Assembly: GCA_039914625.1 (NCBI GenBank)
Contig: JBDSOU010000183.1
Coordinates: 1-46,368, forward strand
Direction: 5' to 3'
Source: DATEMK01 sp039914625
GTDB taxonomy: Bacteria > Bacteroidota > Bacteroidia > AKYH767-A > OLB10
Length of the DNA: 46,368 nt
The stretch's first letter is position 1, and each line of letters starts with the position of its first letter. Below are positions 26,204 to 34,029 of the stretch, in pieces. The notes under the pieces were generated by a model. It made no database searches. It was not told where the DNA came from and saw nothing but the letters and a program-made list of their open reading frames with translations. The position numbers and the translations under genes are program-made.

Positions 26204-28034
26204 ATTTCTTATTAACCGAAATATCCAATTCTTTCAACTGCTCTGCTGAAATCGCTGAAGGCGAATCAATCATCACATCTCTTCCGGAATTATTTTTCGG
26301 AAAAGCAATAAAATCACGGATGAATTCTGTTCCCCCAAACAAGGAGCACAAACGATCAAAACCAAATGCAATTCCTCCGTGCGGAGGAGCGCCATATTCA
26401 AATGCATTCATTAAAAAACCGAATTGTGCCTGCGCTTCTTCTTCGGAAAAACCGAGGATGCTGAACATTTTTTGCTGTAACGTTTTGTCATGAATTCTGA
26501 TAGAGCCTCCGCCAACTTCCACTCCGTTAATCACCATGTCATAAGCGTTTGCTTTTATGTTTTCTAAAATAAATTTATATTTTTCATAGAAAATTCCCAT
26601 ATTTTTTGCATTGGGATCATTGCCCGTTTCTTCATTAGTAAAACTCAAATCTTTAAATATCTGTCCTACAATGGAAATTCCTTCTTCATCCGGTGAGGTA
26701 AAAGGATGATGCTTAGCATAAAATCGTTCCTCATTCCATTCCAGCAACGGAAAATCTGTTACCCACAATACTGCATAGGTATCTTTATTTCGCAGTCCGC
26801 AGCGGTTGCCCATTTCCAAACGGAGTTCCGACATGGCTTTACGGGTTTTATTTTTTTCTCCGGCAAGGATCAATATCAAATCACCGTTTTGAGCGTTTAT
26901 TAACGCTTTCCATTTTTTTAATTCATCTTCATTATAGAATTTATCCACTGACGATTTTATAGTTCCGTCATTGTTGCATTTCGCATACACCATTCCATTA
27001 GCTCCTATTTGCGGGCGTTTTACAAAGTCAGTAAGCTCATCCAATTGCTTTCGTGTGTATTCGCTGCAACCGGGCACACAAATTCCAACAACTAATTCTG
27101 AATCATCAAAAACTTTGAATCCTTTTCCTTTTAACACATCGTTCAACTCCGAAATTTTCATTTCAAAACGAATATCAGGCTTGTCATTTCCATAATATTT
27201 CATGGCATCATCATAGGTCATTCTTGGCAATGCCGGCAACTCAATTCCTTTCACATTTTTAAAAAGATGGCGCACCATGCCTTCAAACATCTGAAGAATA
27301 TCTTCCCGTTCAATGAAGCTCATTTCACAATCTATCTGTGTAAATTCAGGCTGCCGGTCGGCACGCAGATCTTCGTCACGAAAACATTTTACGATCTGGA
27401 AATATTTATCCATGCACGCTACCATCAACAGCTGCTTGAATGTTTGCGGTGATTGCGGCAATGCATAAAATTCACCGGGATTCATTCGAGATGGCACCAC
27501 AAAATCGCGCGCACCTTCAGGTGTTGATTTGATGAGGACGGGTGTTTCAATTTCAATGAATCCTTTAGAATCAAGATACTTTCTTGTTTCCTGCGCCATC
27601 TTATGACGCAAAAAAATATTTTGCTGAACAGGATTTCTCCTGATGTCGAGGTAACGGTATTTCATTCTTAAATCGTCACCGCCATCGGTATTATCTTCAA
27701 TGGTGAACGGAGGAGTTTTGGCTGCATTCAGAATTTTTAAATCATCTACGATTATTTCAATTTCTCCTGTCGGAAGTTTTAAATTCTTATTGCTCCGTTC
27801 AGCAACTTTTCCTTTTGCCTGAATAACAAACTCACGACCCAACTTGAGAGCTTCCATGCACAACTCTTTATTGACTTCCATATTAAAAACCAATTGCGTG
27901 ATTCCATAACGGTCGCGTATATCCACAAAGATCATTCCGCCCATTTCGCGTGAGCGCTGCACCCAGCCGCAAAGGGTGACGTGTTGTCCGGCAGATGCAA
28001 TGGTTAATTCACCGCAGGTATGAGTTCGTAACAT
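26202..28034 (-). CDS. aspS: aspartate--tRNA ligase
   Basis: 610 residues, full length for bacterial AspRS. OB-fold anticodon domain at the N-terminus (TLCGWVQRSREMGGMIFVDI), class II motif 2 FRDEDLRADRQPEFTQID, GAD insertion domain at ~280-420, and motif 3 GIAFGFDRLCSLF at the C-terminus. In the TTCGTGC-type upstream spacer a near-match -7 box (TATTTTCG) lies at 28064-28057. The archaeal-like non-discriminating form is not suggested by the length. Confidence 0.97.
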   Translation of the reverse strand: MLRTHTCGELTIASAGQHVTLCGWVQRSREMGGMIFVDIRDRYGITQLVFNMEVNKELCMEALKLGREFVIQAKGKVAERSNKNLKLPTGEIEIIVDDLKILNAAKTPPFTIEDNTDGGDDLRMKYRYLDIRRNPVQQNIFLRHKMAQETRKYLDSKGFIEIETPVLIKSTPEGARDFVVPSRMNPGEFYALPQSPQTFKQLLMVACMDKYFQIVKCFRDEDLRADRQPEFTQIDCEMSFIEREDILQMFEGMVRHLFKNVKGIELPALPRMTYDDAMKYYGNDKPDIRFEMKISELNDVLKGKGFKVFDDSELVVGICVPGCSEYTRKQLDELTDFVKRPQIGANGMVYAKCNNDGTIKSSVDKFYNEDELKKWKALINAQNGDLILILAGEKNKTRKAMSELRLEMGNRCGLRNKDTYAVLWVTDFPLLEWNEERFYAKHHPFTSPDEEGISIVGQIFKDLSFTNEETGNDPNAKNMGIFYEKYKFILENIKANAYDMVINGVEVGGGSIRIHDKTLQQKMFSILGFSEEEAQAQFGFLMNAFEYGAPPHGGIAFGFDRLCSLFGGTEFIRDFIAFPKNNSGRDVMIDSPSAISAEQLKELDISVNKK

Positions 28035-28164
28035 GTTTTTAAAAATTTAAGGAGCACGAAAATAAGAAAAGAAATTCAGTGGGCTTTTATTTTTAAGAAA
28101 CAAGGTTGTAACAGAATTACATATTGATGTTGGAAAAAGATAATCCTTCCGGGCAACTATTCTT

Positions 28165-28172
28165 TATTTTTG
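28165..28172 (+). promoter_or_regulatory. TAnnTTTG box that decides the DUF885 start
   Basis: TATTTTTG at 28165-28172. An in-frame TTG overlapping it (28170) would add eight residues; because the box is the probable promoter, the true start is ATG 28194, 22 bp further. Confidence 0.55.
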
Positions 28173-28193
28173 AAGCCGGTAAATTTCCGCACT

Positions 28194-29996
28194 ATGAAAA
28201 AATACAATTTGTTACTTCCTGCTTTCCTGTTCATGCTGGTTGCATGCAACCCGGAAATAAAAGAAAAAAATAATGAAACAATGGTTTCTGAAAACAAGAT
28301 CAGCGAATTTTTCCATCATTATTTTGATGAGCGCATGAAACTTTTTCCGCTCGAAGCTACAGCCAATGGCATTAATAAATACAATAATTTAATGCCCATT
28401 GACATCAGCGATTCGTACCGCGATCAGATCAAATTATTTTACCAGAGCACACTCATTGAGCTGAATAATTTCAAACGCGATTCGCTTTCGGAAAATGACA
28501 AGCTGAGCTATGACATTCTCCAATGGGATTTGCAAACGGGTATTGAAGGTTTCGGTTTCCCTGATAATCTTATTCCCATCAACCAGTTCTGGAGCCTGCC
28601 GCTTACGTTCGCTCAGCTTGGTTCGGGAAAAAGCAACCAGCCTTTTAATACGGTTGAGGATTACGAAAATTTTCTTGGCCGTGTCAACAGTTTTCCGGCA
28701 TGGTGCGATACGGCAATTGTAAACATGAAAAAAGGAATTGTAGTGGGAATTACTAATCCGAAAATCTTAATGGAACGTGTGCTTCCGCAAATGAATGCCA
28801 TGCGGGTGAAAGATATAACGCAAAGTGTTTTCTATATGCCGGTAAAAAACTTTCCCGCCACGTTCTCTGACACAGATAAAAAACATTTGGATTCTTTATA
28901 TACCAATGCTATAGTTTCACAAATTAATCCTTCCTACCAAAAGCTATATGACTATATCAAAGACGAATACATTCCGCATTGCCGTACCAGCATTGGTATA
29001 GCAGAATTGCCAGGGGGAAAAGAACGCTATAACTATCTTATAAAATACTGGACCACTACCACGCTTTCATCCGACTCTGTTTTTAATCTCGGCATGAGCG
29101 AAGTAAAAAGGCTGCACGATGAAATGGAAAAAATAAAAACCGAAACCGGGTATAAGGGCAACCTCGTTTCGTTTTTCAAATACATGAACAGCGATAAAAA
29201 GTTTTTCCCTTTTACCACTTCGCAGCAGGTGCTGGATTCATTCAGCATCTTACAAGAGCGCATGAAACCCCAATTGAGTAACCTGTTTGACAAAGTTCCG
29301 CAATCGCGTTTTGAAGTACGCCAGACGGAAAAGTTTCGTGAAGCGAGTGCAAGTGCCGAATATAACCAGGGCACTGCCGATGGTTCGCGTCCGGGAATTT
29401 TTTATGTTCCTATACCGGATGCAAAAAAATTCAACACGTATGCTATGGAAGATTTGTTTTTGCACGAAGCTATTCCCGGCCATCATTACCAGAATATGCT
29501 CACTATAGAAAATAATGACCTGCCGCAGTTCAGGCGGTATCTATGGTATGGCGCTTATGGCGAAGGCTGGGCGTTATATACAGAGTCACTCGGAAAAGAA
29601 TTGGGGCTTTATACCGATCCTTACCAGTATTTTGGCGCGCTGAGCGAAGAAATGCACCGTGCCATCAGGCTTGTAGTGGATGCGGGTATGCATACAAAAG
29701 GATGGACACGAGAACAGGCAATTAAGTTTTCGCTCGAAAATGAAGGCGAAAGCGAAGAAAACATTACTTCAGAAATTGAACGCTATATGGCGATCCCCGG
29801 TCAAGCATTGTCTTACAAAATAGGCCAGTTAAAAATACGCGCGCTGCGCAAAAAAGCCGAAGAAGAACCGGGCGCTGCTTTTGACATCCGCCAGTTTCAT
29901 AATGAAATACTGAGAGACGGTTGCCTGCCGCTTTCAGTGCTTGAAACTAAAATGAACCTGTGGATAGAGAAACAAAAGGTAAATAAAAAGACCTAA
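28194..29996 (+). CDS. DUF885 family lipoprotein (putative zinc peptidase)
   Basis: 600 residues from ATG at 28194. Lipoprotein signal with lipobox LVAC, Cys18. The DUF885 signature LFLHEAIPGHHYQ has metal-binding-like His424, Glu425 and His430/431, with EGWALYTESL some 45 residues later as a possible third ligand region. Related to gluzincin-type M3/M32-like alpha-helical peptidases by inference; substrates unproven. Long helices and length match the family (550-620). Probably in the periplasm or outer membrane. Monocistronic. Confidence 0.94.
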   Translation: MKKYNLLLPAFLFMLVACNPEIKEKNNETMVSENKISEFFHHYFDERMKLFPLEATANGINKYNNLMPIDISDSYRDQIKLFYQSTLIELNNFKRDSLSENDKLSYDILQWDLQTGIEGFGFPDNLIPINQFWSLPLTFAQLGSGKSNQPFNTVEDYENFLGRVNSFPAWCDTAIVNMKKGIVVGITNPKILMERVLPQMNAMRVKDITQSVFYMPVKNFPATFSDTDKKHLDSLYTNAIVSQINPSYQKLYDYIKDEYIPHCRTSIGIAELPGGKERYNYLIKYWTTTTLSSDSVFNLGMSEVKRLHDEMEKIKTETGYKGNLVSFFKYMNSDKKFFPFTTSQQVLDSFSILQERMKPQLSNLFDKVPQSRFEVRQTEKFREASASAEYNQGTADGSRPGIFYVPIPDAKKFNTYAMEDLFLHEAIPGHHYQNMLTIENNDLPQFRRYLWYGAYGEGWALYTESLGKELGLYTDPYQYFGALSEEMHRAIRLVVDAGMHTKGWTREQAIKFSLENEGESEENITSEIERYMAIPGQALSYKIGQLKIRALRKKAEEEPGAAFDIRQFHNEILRDGCLPLSVLETKMNLWIEKQKVNKKT

Positions 29997-30005
29997 TCTT
30001 TTTCC

Positions 30006-30072
30006 CGCAGATTTCGCTGATACCGCAGATTCTTTTAAAACCTCTCTGCGCAATCTGTGTGATCTGCGAGGG
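30006..30072. repeat. imperfect inverted repeat of CGCAGAT words
   Basis: Left side (CCCGCAGATTTCGCTGAT, then ACCGCAGATT) repeats the word CGCAGATT, and the right side (AATCTGTGATCTGCGAGGG) is its inverse. Sits just after the DUF885 stop and could act as its terminator. A related word (CGCAGTTCGCAGAT) occurs at 7758-7771. Confidence 0.6.
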
Positions 30073-30091
30073 CATTTTTCGCAACAAGGTT

Positions 30092-30195
30092 TTATTCAAT
30101 AACTATCTTCCCGCTCCCTATAATTTTTTCTTTGCTAAGGAGCCGGTAAAAATAAATTCCATCACTCAGCTTTTCCACATTTATTTCTTTTATAT
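30092..30195 (-). pseudogene. orphan T9SS sorting-domain tail, copy 3
   Basis: Minus-strand frame ending at stop 30094-30092 reads EINVEKLSDGIYFYRLLSKE then KIIGSGKIVIE, a clear type A sorting-domain end. It is nearly the same in its first half as the live Kelch protein ending at 30760 (KINVEKLSDGIYFLQV). In-frame stops lie upstream near 30199 and no gene body is attached, so it is a relic 0.7 kb from its parent-like gene. Confidence 0.75.
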
Positions 30196-30202
30196 AGAAT
30201 TC

Positions 30203-30526
30203 TCACGGCAATGAAATTAATTTAACAATTTGCTCAATAACTTTTTGATGTTTCGTTATAGAAATTTTTCCGGCAGTGGAAATAATATTAATTCTGTGAG
30301 CAGTAAATATTTTGTTTGGTCTTATATGGCTCTCCAATGGAAGCTTACCGCTTTCAAAATCCGAATCCTCTAATTCAATTTCAAGTCCGTCATATTTTTG
30401 CTTGCTTGTAATCTGGCATAACATACTATCATCACCGCCCTAATCGGCAATGATCAATGCAGGTCTGCGTTTTGCTCCCGATAAATCAGAAAAAAGAAAA
30501 GGAATAATGTCTACTTCGCCTTTCAT
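30203..30526 (-). pseudogene. PemK/MazF-like toxin interrupted by an amber codon
   Basis: Continuous frame of 108 codons from ATG 30526 to stop at 30203, but codon 29 is TAG (30442-30440). First part: MKGEVDIIPFLFSDLSGAK, then RRPALIIAD. Second part, after the stop: GGDDS, then MLCQITSKQKYDGLEIELED and PLESHIRPNKIFTA. Together this is a MazF/PemK endoribonuclease-like protein of normal length, in which the conserved RPALIIAD and ICQITS strands are cut apart. A single T-to-A change from TTG would give the stop. Start overlaps the antitoxin stop by 4 bp (ATGA). The 73-residue downstream piece could be made from ATG 30424. Confidence 0.8.
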
Positions 30527-30720
30527 AAATTTTTCCAGGCATTATCTTCTTCTTCCGAAAGCCAGTCTTTGGCAAGCGATTTTTCACTCGCAAGCGACAA
30601 CTCTTTCGATTCGTCAAGCAACTCGGATATGATAATCTTTTTTTCCTGGGGTGTGCATTGACGCACCCAGTTTATGATCTGCTGAAGCGTAACAGGTAAA
30701 TTATGTTCAATATTTTTCAT
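30523..30720 (-). CDS. antitoxin of the PemK/MazF-like pair
   Basis: 65 residues from ATG 30720. LPVTLQQIINWVRQCTPQEK resembles antitoxins with a short DUF2281-like N-terminus. Acidic tail (KDWLSEEEDNAWKNL) for toxin binding. It keeps an intact frame although its toxin is cut. Confidence 0.75.
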   Translation of the reverse strand: MKNIEHNLPVTLQQIINWVRQCTPQEKKIIISELLDESKELSLASEKSLAKDWLSEEEDNAWKNL

Positions 30721-30759
30721 AAAACAAAAGTAATGAAATTGAATATTATTTTTCTATCC

Positions 30760-32409
30760 TTAATGCTGCACAACAACCTTCTTACTTATCACTCCTTCTT
30801 TCATTTTCACTTGCAAAAAATAAATTCCGTCACTCAGCTTTTCCACATTTATTTTCTTTTCAAATTTCCCTGCTGCGATTTCTTCTTTTTCAACATAAAT
30901 TTGTTTGCCTAACGTATTATATATACGTAATTCAATGTATTGTTTTGATGATGATTGAAATGAAATGGTGAGGGAGGAGTTTGTGGGATTTGGAAATACA
31001 AGAAGTTCATTGGCGAAATTAATTTCCCTGATATCTGTGATTGTCGGACATACTCCACATGTGGTGTCTATAGTATATTTCCAGAGATCATTTCGGGGGG
31101 TAGTTAAACCATTATTAGAACCTCCGAATAAATAAAGATGACCATTATTATCCGTCCATCCTATAGCGCCTCCTCTGCCGTTAGGTTTATTTGTTGGACT
31201 TGAAACCCCTATTGTTCCCCATGAACCCACAGGAGATGGTATATTGGATCCGGATTGCCATATCCATTGATTAGTTGAGATACAATACATCCACAAATCA
31301 TTCCATGTTAGAGGGTACTGCCCCCCGCCAAATAACCAAAAATTTCCGCGTTGATCTTTCCATGCAGCTCTGTTTTCATATCTCGCACCCGGTATATTAG
31401 CAGATGAAGTTACGCATTTTGTTCCATACACTCCTGCTGCATTTACTGTTGTGCTACCCCCCATCCACTTCCAATTGTTTGTAACCGGATTATATTTCCA
31501 AAGATCATTACAGTTAGATGACTGATTACCATAATTAGTATTGCCGCCAAAGAACCAGAATTTTCCATCACTATCTTTCCAATGCCCATAAGATCCTCTC
31601 GCACCAGGTGTATTTGCAGGACTCTCTACTCCCAAAGTACCATATACGCCTATAGCATTTGTCATATTGCTTCCTTTCATCCAAGTCCATTGATTGGAAT
31701 CTATACTATACCTCCATAAATCATTCAGCTGTGTCACTATCGTAGTTGCCCCACCAAATAGCCATAAATTATTAAAATCATCTGCTCCCAGTGCAAGTGT
31801 TTCAGACCGGTGACGAGGATAATTTGCAGTATCAGGTACGCCTTGTATGCCATAAACACCCGGAGCCAGAGAACTATTAGGACCTTTTACCCAAACCCAT
31901 TCGTTTGTTGAAATATCATACTTCCATAAATCGCTGTACATATTGTTAAGGCCTGCACCGCCAAACAGCCACAGGTTATTCTGGTTATCAACCCATGACG
32001 CAATGGCAAAACCGCGTGAAGGTGGATTATTTAATAATGAAGGAATGCCCTGAATACCATAGCTGCCTGAATCATTAGCAATGCCTGGCCCTTTCATCCA
32101 CGTCCATTCATTACTTGATATCTCAAATTTCCAAAGATTATTTAAAGTAACACTGCCTACTACCCCTCCGAATAACCAAAAATTCCCATTCATATCTGTC
32201 CATTCACAAGGTTCATATAATGAAGGAGGATTATTTGTCGGGCTTGGAACTCCCTGCACTCCATAATTACCCGATTGGTTAGGAATACTGTCTCCTTTTA
32301 TCCATACCCACTCCCCCGCCTGCGAAAAACATTCACCAAACAAAAAATAAAAAATAAAAAGCCCCCTAACCCCCAAAGGGGGAATGAGGGATGTGATTAT
32401 TTTTTTCAT
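30760..32409 (-). CDS. Kelch-repeat T9SS cargo protein
   Basis: 549 residues. The N-terminal signal region includes TSLIPPLGVRGLFIF, encoded by an inserted C/G-rich palindrome (see 32362-32392). The body is Kelch/galactose-oxidase-like blades, each with NLWLFGGxxxxxxLNDLWKY then NxWTWMKGS (~residues 40-450), and Trp-rich segments. The C-terminal ~85 residues (VFPNPTNSSLTISFQSSSKQ to GVISKKVVVQH) are a type A T9SS sorting domain. Secreted; ligand unknown. Shares the array-filled divergent region with the gene at 33118. Confidence 0.93.
   Translation of the reverse strand: MKKIITSLIPPLGVRGLFIFYFLFGECFSQAGEWVWIKGDSIPNQSGNYGVQGVPSPTNNPPSLYEPCEWTDMNGNFWLFGGVVGSVTLNNLWKFEISSNEWTWMKGPGIANDSGSYGIQGIPSLLNNPPSRGFAIASWVDNQNNLWLFGGAGLNNMYSDLWKYDISTNEWVWVKGPNSSLAPGVYGIQGVPDTANYPRHRSETLALGADDFNNLWLFGGATTIVTQLNDLWRYSIDSNQWTWMKGSNMTNAIGVYGTLGVESPANTPGARGSYGHWKDSDGKFWFFGGNTNYGNQSSNCNDLWKYNPVTNNWKWMGGSTTVNAAGVYGTKCVTSSANIPGARYENRAAWKDQRGNFWLFGGGQYPLTWNDLWMYCISTNQWIWQSGSNIPSPVGSWGTIGVSSPTNKPNGRGGAIGWTDNNGHLYLFGGSNNGLTTPRNDLWKYTIDTTCGVCPTITDIREINFANELLVFPNPTNSSLTISFQSSSKQYIELRIYNTLGKQIYVEKEEIAAGKFEKKINVEKLSDGIYFLQVKMKEGVISKKVVVQH
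32362..32392. repeat. C-rich palindromic repeat inside a signal-peptide region
   Basis: Contains the hairpin CCCCC-AAA-GGGGG at 32370-32382, flanked by CCCCCTAA and AATGAGGGATG. It lies wholly in the coding part of the Kelch gene and translates to residues SLIPPLGVRGL of its N-terminus. Similar in kind to the C-rich inner hairpin at 3743-3774. Confidence 0.85.
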
Positions 32410-32469
32410 GGATTAATTTGAAAGGCTAAAGGTAAGGGTTATTTCTTGACATGCATATCATTTCATAAC

Positions 32470-33015
32470 TTACAACGTAATTAAAGCCGTTAACACCAAA
32501 AGAAAAGCAACTGACAATAAAATAAGAGTCATTAACAGAACAATTATTAAAGCTCGCATCAAAAGAAGAATCACTGACATTGCAAGAACAATCATTAACA
32601 GGAGCAGAAGGTTCACTGACAGCATCAGAACATTCATTAACGGAACCAGAAGGTTCGTGAACATGACCAGAACATGCGCAGACATTAAAAGAACTGCCGT
32701 TGACAAAGCAGGAACAATCATTAACAGGAGCAGAAGGTTCACTGACAGCATCAGAACATTCATTAACGGCAACAGAAGGTTCACGAACATGACCAGAACA
32801 TGCGCAGACATTAAAAGAACTGCCGTTGACGAAGAAAGAACTATCATCAACAGTTTCAGAAATATCAGTGACAATGTTCCCCAAATCATTAACAGAAAAA
32901 GAAGTAGCATTAACATGGACAGAAGTATAGTTGACAAAGAAAGAACTATCATCAACAGTTTCAGAAGTATCATTAACAATGCACGATGTATCATTAACAA
33001 TAAAAGAACTATCGT
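32470..33015. repeat. tandem array of 26 degenerate 21-bp units
   Basis: 26 units of exactly 21 bp with no insertion or deletion, plus a partial unit at 33016. Consensus TRACANNNNCAGAANNWTCAT; the C at unit position 4 is the same in all 26, and AGAA at positions 11-14 recurs in most. Units 7-11 (32596-32700) are repeated as units 13-17 (32722-32826) with four differences, a 126-bp higher-order period. The array is stop-free in one plus frame (32450-33024) and in one minus frame (33021-32470), and nearly so in a second minus frame. Each gives heptad-periodic peptides, but no ATG-started frame spans it. It fills the divergent spacer between the Kelch gene and the gene at 33118. Confidence 0.95.
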
Positions 33016-33056
33016 TGACAATTGAGCTTTCTGATCATCATTATCAATAATTCTTG

Positions 33057-33083
33057 AAAAAAGGTAACCCGGCAGCCTTTTTT
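33057..33083 (+). terminator. intrinsic terminator-like hairpin downstream of the array
   Basis: AAAAAAGG at 33057-33064 pairs with CCTTTTTT at 33076-33083, loop of 11. It has the form of an intrinsic terminator on either strand. Seen from the plus strand it would end a transcript crossing the 21-bp array before the gene at 33118. Confidence 0.6.
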
Positions 33084-33117
33084 ACGTAACATCTGCTAAT
33101 CATTATTAAAAGCACAT

Positions 33118-33816
33118 ATGAAAAACACATCTCTTATCAAAATCAAAAAAGAAACTTCGCTGGTAAAAGTTACAGCTCCAAAGAAATCAAAAGCCGTTTC
33201 TATGGATTCAATTAATTCTGTTGACGAAAAAATCAACAAAATATGGGCAATGTTTGAAAACCAGCTTCAGCGAAATTATGACCTGATGGGTTTTATTGAC
33301 AAACAGCAGCAGGTTATTGAAAAAGTAATGACTGCCGGTTATACAAACATGCTGATTACTAATAATACTCACGAAAATAACGTTCCGGTGAATACTAAAA
33401 AAGAAGAGGAAGAAAAAACTATTGAACTAATGTCGTTCGAAAAATTGAAGAGCTTAACAAACTCGTACAAAAAAATAATTACTTCCTCCAATCGTATTGA
33501 TGCTATTCACAGTTTGCTCCATATCTTGCACACTCTAAACTCTCTCGGAAAGGCAAAACCCGAACAATTATTTATTGCTTGCGGCATGATTGAATCAACA
33601 GGTTTCAGGTTAACCGGAAGGCTCCGGTCTATGGAGCTGATTAAATACAACGGTACTACCCGCGAAGGCGCTTATGCAATGACTGAATTAGGAAAAGATT
33701 TTCTGGATGAAAAAATTAAAGACGCAGACGAATATCGCAACCGTCTAAGTTCACATGCCAAATATTATGTTGAGACGAACATCCGGATGCCTCTTTTCCC
33801 TCAGCAGCAATCTTAA
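33118..33816 (+). CDS. hypothetical protein with winged-helix-like C-terminus
   Basis: 232 residues, not recognised. Residues 1-30 are Lys-rich (KIKKETSLVKV, APKKSKAV). Residues ~32-70 are a helical/coiled segment (DSINSVDEKINKIWAMFENQ), then a charged linker (TKKEEEEKTIEL). Residues ~130-205 look like a winged helix: AIHSLLHILHTLNSLGKAKP, then FRLTGRLRSMELIKYNGTTR and YAMTELGKDFLDEK. No signal peptide. A DNA-binding role is inferred from this shape and the basic N-terminus. The 21-bp array directly upstream would be a natural target, but nothing proves it. Confidence 0.7.
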   Translation: MKNTSLIKIKKETSLVKVTAPKKSKAVSMDSINSVDEKINKIWAMFENQLQRNYDLMGFIDKQQQVIEKVMTAGYTNMLITNNTHENNVPVNTKKEEEEKTIELMSFEKLKSLTNSYKKIITSSNRIDAIHSLLHILHTLNSLGKAKPEQLFIACGMIESTGFRLTGRLRSMELIKYNGTTREGAYAMTELGKDFLDEKIKDADEYRNRLSSHAKYYVETNIRMPLFPQQQS

Positions 33817-33974
33817 AGCATAGCTTAGTTCATCATTCTGCTGGGAAATTTTATTTCTCCATATTTTCCTATTCTTTAAAATTACCCATTCGTTTCTTCA
33901 TAAAATTCCGGATAAGCTTCCCCTGTTTCCATTAAAAATGATTTGAAAGAAATTTCCCTCTTTCAACATGGAAC

Positions 33975-34004
33975 TTTGTACTTTCAACTTTTTTTCTACT
34001 TTTG
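33975..34004 (+). promoter_or_regulatory. promoter of accB-accC
   Basis: TTTG at 33975-33978, 18-bp spacer, TACTTTTG at 33997-34004; ATG of accB is 26 bp further at 34030. The spacer lies in a CTTTCAACTT word repeat, so a chance match is possible. Confidence 0.6.
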
Positions 34005-34029
34005 GTAATTCATACTAATCATTTTTTAT

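Noticed and set aside
32470..33015. CRISPR or guide-type array
   Set aside because: No constant repeat separated by unique spacers; the units are one degenerate 21-bp repeat. No Cas or Tas-like genes nearby.
32470..33021. 183-codon, very hydrophobic minus-strand frame over the 21-bp array (LLMIVLS-type heptads), and 152-codon and 122-codon frames in other registers
   Set aside because: All start at TTG/GTG or mid-array, composition follows the repeat, and the frames overlap one another; the periodicity of 21 keeps any stop-free unit open.
33817..34029. Possible gene remnant between 33816 and accB
   Set aside because: Frames are short and broken; only word repeats and the accB promoter can be supported.
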